From Mytilus trossulus (taxonomy: Eukaryota > Mollusca > Bivalvia > Mytilida > Mytilidae), in contig NC_086378.1 of assembly GCF_036588685.1 (NCBI RefSeq), positions 26,885,578 to 26,949,577 on the forward strand: 64,000 bases of DNA. Direction: 5' to 3'. The notes under the pieces were generated by a model. The model was not told where the DNA came from. It ran no database searches and saw only the letters and a program-made list of their open reading frames with translations. A program made the translations under genes and the position numbers. Below, one piece after another: positions 58,885 to 64,000 of the stretch; position 1 is the first letter of the stretch; each line of letters starts with the position of its first letter.

Positions 58885-60228
58885 ATCCTTTCCATTATTA
58901 CCTGGCTGATAGTTATTATATCAATTAAATACATTATATCAATCTCAATGGGACACACCGTACATTGTGTATAACATTGACCCAAAAAGTGAGAAAAACT
59001 GCAATGTGAGATTTATAAGAATGCCAATATTATATATGACCGACAGCATATGATGACCCCTCAAATAAGATCTACAAAAATGCCAATAAGATTGGACAGT
59101 CTATATGATAACCCCTCAAAATAAAATCTACAAAAATGCCAATAAGATCGACATCATAAATGATGACCCCTCAAAGAAGATCTACAAGAATACCAATAAT
59201 AATGGAATCCTTTCCATGATTACCTGACTGATAGTTGTTATATCAATTAAATACTTTATATTAATCTCAACGGGATACACCAAACGGTGTGTATAACATC
59301 GACCCAGAAAGCGAAAAAAAAACAGTAATGTGAGATCATTATATTAATCTCAATGGGATACACCATACATTGTGTATAACATTGACCAAAAAAGTGAGAA
59401 AAACAGCAATGTGAGATCTATAAGAATGCCAATATTATATATGACCGACAGCATATGATGACTCCTCAAATAAGATCTACAAAAATGACAATAAGATTGG
59501 ACAGTCTATATGATAACCCCTCAAAATAAGATCTACAAAAATGCCAATAAGATCGACATCATAAATGATGACCCCTCAAAGAAGATCTACAAGAATACCA
59601 ATAATAATGGAATCCTTTCCATGATTACCTGACTGATAGTTGTTATATCAATTAAATACTTTATATTATTCTCAACGGGATACACCAAACAGTGTGTATA
59701 ACATCGACCCAGAAAGCGAAAACAAAACAGTAATGTGAGATCTATAAGAATGCCAATATTATATATGACCGACAGCATATGATGACCCCTCAAATAAGAT
59801 CTACAAAAATGTCAATAAGATTGGACAGTCTATATGATAACCCCTCAAAATAAGATCTACAAAAATGCCAATAAGATCGACAGTATATATGATGACCCCT
59901 CAAAGAAGATCTACAAAAATGCCTATAAGATGGACAGTATATATGATGACCCCTCAAAGAAGATCTACAAACATGCCAATAAGATCGACAGTATATATGA
60001 TGACCCCTCAAAGAAGATCTACAAGAATGCCAATAAAATCGACAGTATATATGATGATCCCTCAAATAAGATCTACAAGATTGACAATAATAAGACCGAC
60101 AGCATATGATGACCCCTCAAAGAAGATCTACAAGAAATACCGATAAGATCGACAGTATATTTGATGACCCCTCAAATAAGATATACAAGAATGGCAATAA
60201 GATCGACAGTATATATGATGACTGCTTA
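58885..60228. repeat. Tandem array, 54-57 nt unit with ~400-bp higher-order blocks
   Basis: Units carry 'gatctacaagaatgccaata' and 'gatgacccctcaaa'. The last are spaced exactly 54 nt (59891, 59945, 59999, 60053). A second block type ('ggaatcctttccatgatta', 'caacgggatacaccaaac') recurs at 59209 and 59609, 400 bp apart. In the 54-nt part, one plus frame reads as 18-residue repeats IDSIYDDPSKKIYKNANK. Other frames are open too, so a protein is doubtful. Confidence 0.85.
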
Positions 60229-61480
60229 TAGAAGTAAATGCCATGAAACAATATTTTCTACTGACTTTTGTTGAGTTTTTGTCTATAAAACTATAATATA
60301 GGAAGTTAGAAACTGAAATTAGATAAAACTTTCAGCAACCTACAGAAATGTTAATACGACGGAATGCATCGAGTATGAACATGTTTGGCATATTTTCGAG
60401 TTTTGACCCATCATTATTTTTTACAAGAAAGAGTTTAAGGATCTTACAGGGTCTTCATAGTTTGTTGATCAGATATATTTTTTTCACTCAGATTTTAGGG
60501 ATATAAATATGCTTGTTTCAGTTCTTAAAAATCACTGTGCGTATAAAGGTTATAATTTTAACTATGTTTATAATTACGAAATTAACTGAAAACAATTTTC
60601 ATTAAGTTTGTTCAACTGTCAGTTTTTTTGTTTTTTTTATCAATTTTCAAAAGGTAGACGTCATATTTGTTTTTTGCTGTTCTTTTATTATTGCCTGTAA
60701 AACAAAGCAAGTATGGTAATTGTAATGTTATGGTTCTTGTCCTGTCTGGAATTAAATGTCTGTGACTTTATTATAGAATGAAGAGAATAACATCTCTCTG
60801 AACTTTTAATATTTTATTTCAATGTACAAAAAAATGTTTTTTGGTTACAAATCATGATACATGTACTGTTTTATGTATGCATGTCATGCTGTCCATCAAA
60901 GACACTTAATTGGAAGAATAAATTGATATTCTTATACTTATTCGTATTCTATACAATAATTACGATTATTATGTCACAATTACAGTTACAGTGTATAGTT
61001 TTTATTGTTAGATGTAAATATTTATATTAGATGAACTGTAAAATTGTTATTGTTAGATGTAAATATTTAAACGGGTTATCAATAATATGTTAATGCATTT
61101 TATGCGATAGGATACATGTCTGTGATAAAAACATCTAAACATGTATATGATGCATTAATGATGAAATCATTCAAATAAGATTAGCTTAATATTTACTATC
61201 CAGTTGTTTATTTATCTTTTTCATCTAAAAATCGTATATTTGTTTCTGAACAAACGAGTCCATTGTTGTTGGGTGCAAGTGCAAGTGCATGTACGTTAAA
61301 TACAAACGTAACACTACGATAACTGACAAATCAATAATAGAAATATATAGTGTGTGTGTGACATAGCTATGCATCGTTTAAAAAATCATAACATCAACTG
61401 TACTTCATCACACCAACACAAATACACAAGAAATCCTGAGGTCGATATTCGACCTTCAACCATGAACAGGTTTAACTTGT
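60229..61480. other. AT-rich gap, nothing recognised
   Basis: No gene. A small duplication 'attgttagatgtaaatattt' occurs near 61005 and 61050. Confidence 0.4.
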
Positions 61481-61487
61481 TTTGGAT

Positions 61488-61545
61488 TTGAGCGTCACTG
61501 ATGAGTCTTTTGTAGACGAAACGCGCGTCAGGCGTATATACAAAA
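61488..61545 (-). repeat. Dispersed repeat with 'GACGCGCGTTTCGTC' core, copy 3
   Basis: 'gagcgtcactgatgagtctt' and 'gtagacgaaacgcgcgtcag' are the reverse complement of 28940-29000. Confidence 0.7.
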
Positions 61546-62870
61546 TTCAGTCCTTGTATATATGATGAGTTTATTCAAATCGAACATAGTTAAGGATCAC
61601 AGGGAACACATATTGAACAAAACTATTAATGTACCAACAAATAATTCCTTAAAAAATTGATAAAAATGTTATTTCAATAAGAAGGAGTGATTGATGTTTG
61701 CATTACACTGCATTAGTTAAACAGGCAGTATCGCTGTGTGCCATAAGACAGTCAATAAGGAACGGAAAGGTCACAATAGGAGAAAAAACATTGTCCCGGT
61801 TATTAATGATATCGTTGTGAAGATTATTGTTTAAACAACAGGATTTAGTTAAGTACGTCTGAGTCAGTGACAACCCTACAACAGATGTATCCATCGGATC
61901 GCCATCAATGATGGTGATACATGGCTGCGTACATGGAAGAACCAAAAATTTGCGAAAGCAAATTTACAGATCTAACATTGTTGGGTTGATGTTTAGACGA
62001 GTTGTATATATATATATATATTCACTTTGCTAAATATAAAAAAGAAATGTGGTATGATTGCCAATGAGACAATGAAATTCAAAGATAATATTTAACCCTG
62101 AAATAAGAGGAACAAAATAAGTTCCACTTGATGGGATAATTAACTTAAAAATAAAATAAAATATTACTTTTAGTCCTGCGTATTCGTGGTTACACATTTT
62201 TTGTGGAATTTATGGGAAAAGGTGGACCAACACAATGCACTGTGCGCAAATAAATGTGTTGTTGCGTCTGAGGATACAATAAACGAACATGTTAGGTTTT
62301 ATAAATATTTAATTCAAATTGTATATCGTCATAATGTCACTGTAATGATTGAAGTTCACCACCCTTTTAAAGATTTCGTGTAATGGTTGATTTGTGTACA
62401 GCCCCAACATAAATTCATTACAAATCTTTGAACCCTTTTAAATTAAAGTCCTCGCAGCTTTATCATGTTGCATCCTTTTGAACTCATGATATATTATAAA
62501 AGCAAAAAATAAACCACTGTACATAGTATGGTAAGTAATTGAAATGATAATCACTGTTTCGTTATGTTTGCCGTATAAGATTAATAAAGATAATATTTCA
62601 CTTATCATAAAATCAGGTGTAAACAACATGTATACCTGACTTAATTTTCCTTCCGTAAAGGTAACATGGAAACTGTAACATTTACAGGCTCAGATGGTAT
62701 GTGATTTGATTTTACTTCCTTTACGGGCTTATGTTTAAGTTCGAAACGCGATGTTTTTGAAATATCCATTCAATTCAAGTCAAAGTCTTCTTTAAGCTAT
62801 CCTTAAAACGATTCTTTTGTTCGAGATCCTTTACAATGCATATGAATATGTATCGCTTTAAACCATCTCT
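61546..62870. other. Gap with a repeat fragment, no gene recognised
   Basis: 62040-62080 ('aaatgtggtatgattgccaa', 'tgagacaatg') belongs to the 'ggtatgattg' family. The frames here show no known domain. Confidence 0.35.
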
Positions 62871-64000
62871 AGTCTAAACGAGTGTCCAATCAATATGTCG
62901 CCCAATAAATAGTCCGGAGTCTAGACGAGTGTATATTAAATATGTCGCATTTTAAATCGTCACAAGTCAAGAAAAGTGTTGAATCAACATGTCGCGAAAT
63001 CGTCCCGAGTCTGTACAAGCGTTATATTGATAAGTCTCACTTTAAATCATCCCGAGCATAGAAAAGCGCCATATGAAGATGTCTTGCTTTAATTTGTACC
63101 GAATCTAGACAAGTGTGAAATCTAATTGAAAAAGTTTTGTTTAAATTGTTGCGATACTAGACTTGCTTCAAATCAATATGTCTCTCCTTAATCGCCCCAA
63201 GTCGATTTAAATGGAGAATCAGTATATCTCGATTTGAATCGTTTCGATTCTTAACAAGCAACACATCAATATGTCTCGCTTTTTATCGTCCCGAGTCTAG
63301 ACAAGCGCCAAACCAATATCTTGCGTTTTAATTGTCCCGATACTAGACACATGTCAGATCAATATGTTTTGTTTAATTTGTCCACATACTAGACACATGT
63401 CAGTTCAATATGTTCCGTTTAATTGTCCCGATACTACACACATGTCAGATCAATATGTCTCGTTTGAATTGTCCCGATACTAGACACATGTCAGATCAAT
63501 ATGTTTCGTTTGAATTGTCCCGATACTACACACATGTCAGATCAATATGTTTCGTTTGAATTGTCCCGATACTACACACATGCCAGTTCAATATGTTTCG
63601 TTTGAATTGTCCCGATACTACACACATGTCAGATCAATATGTTTCGTTTGAATTGTCCCGATACTACACACATGTCAGATCAATATGTTTCGTTTGAATT
63701 GTCCCGATACTACACACATGTCAGATCAATATGTTTCGTTTGAATTGTCCCGATACTACACACATGTCAGATCAATATGTCTCGTTTGAATTGTCCCGAT
63801 ACTACACACATGTCAGATCAATATGTTTCGTTTGAATTGTCCCGATACTACACACATGTCAGATCAATATGTTTCGTTTGAATTGTCCCGATACTACACA
63901 CATGCCAGATCAATATGTTTCGTTTGAATTGTCCCGATACTACACACATGTCAGATCAATATGTTTCGTTTGAATTGTCCCGATACTACACACATGTCAG
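62870..64000. repeat. 46-bp satellite array, diverged at left edge, open at right
   Basis: Units contain 'gaattgtcccgatactacac' and 'acatgtcagatcaatatgtt'; cccg recurs at 63427, 63473 and 63519, exactly 46 apart. From about 62870 to 63350 the units are older, irregular in length and heavily changed ('cccgagtctagacaagcg'). The array continues past the window end. Confidence 0.9.

Overview
The window is AT-rich, intron-bearing eukaryotic DNA from an animal, most likely a marine bivalve and probably a mussel (Mytilus-like). This is inference. It rests on the gene types (short-prodomain caspases in tandem, a PAN plus C-type-lectin protein, a HARBI1-like transposase, a thrombospondin type 1 module), on GT-AG introns of 0.6-6 kb, and on dense dispersed repeats of kinds I know from bivalve genomes. 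There are no bacterial operons, rRNA genes or CRISPR arrays. Real coding DNA is only a few percent of the window.

Layout. 1-17 kb is almost entirely repeats: GGACC-rich repeats at 1-1120, two head-to-tail copies of a large dispersed repeat at about 1125-3591 (one carrying a nested inverted-repeat element), several miniature inverted-repeat elements (4.3, 6.0, 6.4, 7.3 and 11.3 kb), a short-unit satellite at 13.3-14.8 kb and a retroelement tail at 15.6-16.25 kb. A broken thrombospondin type 1 exon lies at 17447-17621 on the minus strand. A 9-copy, 86/87-bp minisatellite with a three-unit higher-order repeat is at 21.25-22.04 kb. A three-exon gene on the plus strand (22807-30710) encodes a secreted PAN plus C-type-lectin protein of 237 residues.

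Two caspase-like genes lie in tandem on the minus strand. Gene A has exons between 41870 and 35901 and a possible first exon at 47250. Gene B has six exons between 58335 and 53639 and a complete 382-residue frame. Matching splice phases show that they are duplicates. Between them are a long-terminal-inverted-repeat element (43561-46148) with a 1.8-kb repeat nested inside, a fold-back element (48.8-49.4 kb), a truncated HARBI1-like transposase frame (49907-50413) and a hAT-like non-autonomous element (50534-51456). From 58.9 kb on there are tandem arrays: a 54-nt unit at 58.9-60.2 kb and a 46-bp satellite that decays leftward and runs off the right end.

The host genes fit two invertebrate themes: apoptosis or innate-immune proteases (caspases) and secreted recognition proteins (PAN/lectin). 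Nothing in the sequence links the two directly. The most interesting coding observation is that both caspases carry QACR-Ser or QACR-Thr in place of the usual QACxG, plus an intersubunit linker lengthened by roughly 70 residues.
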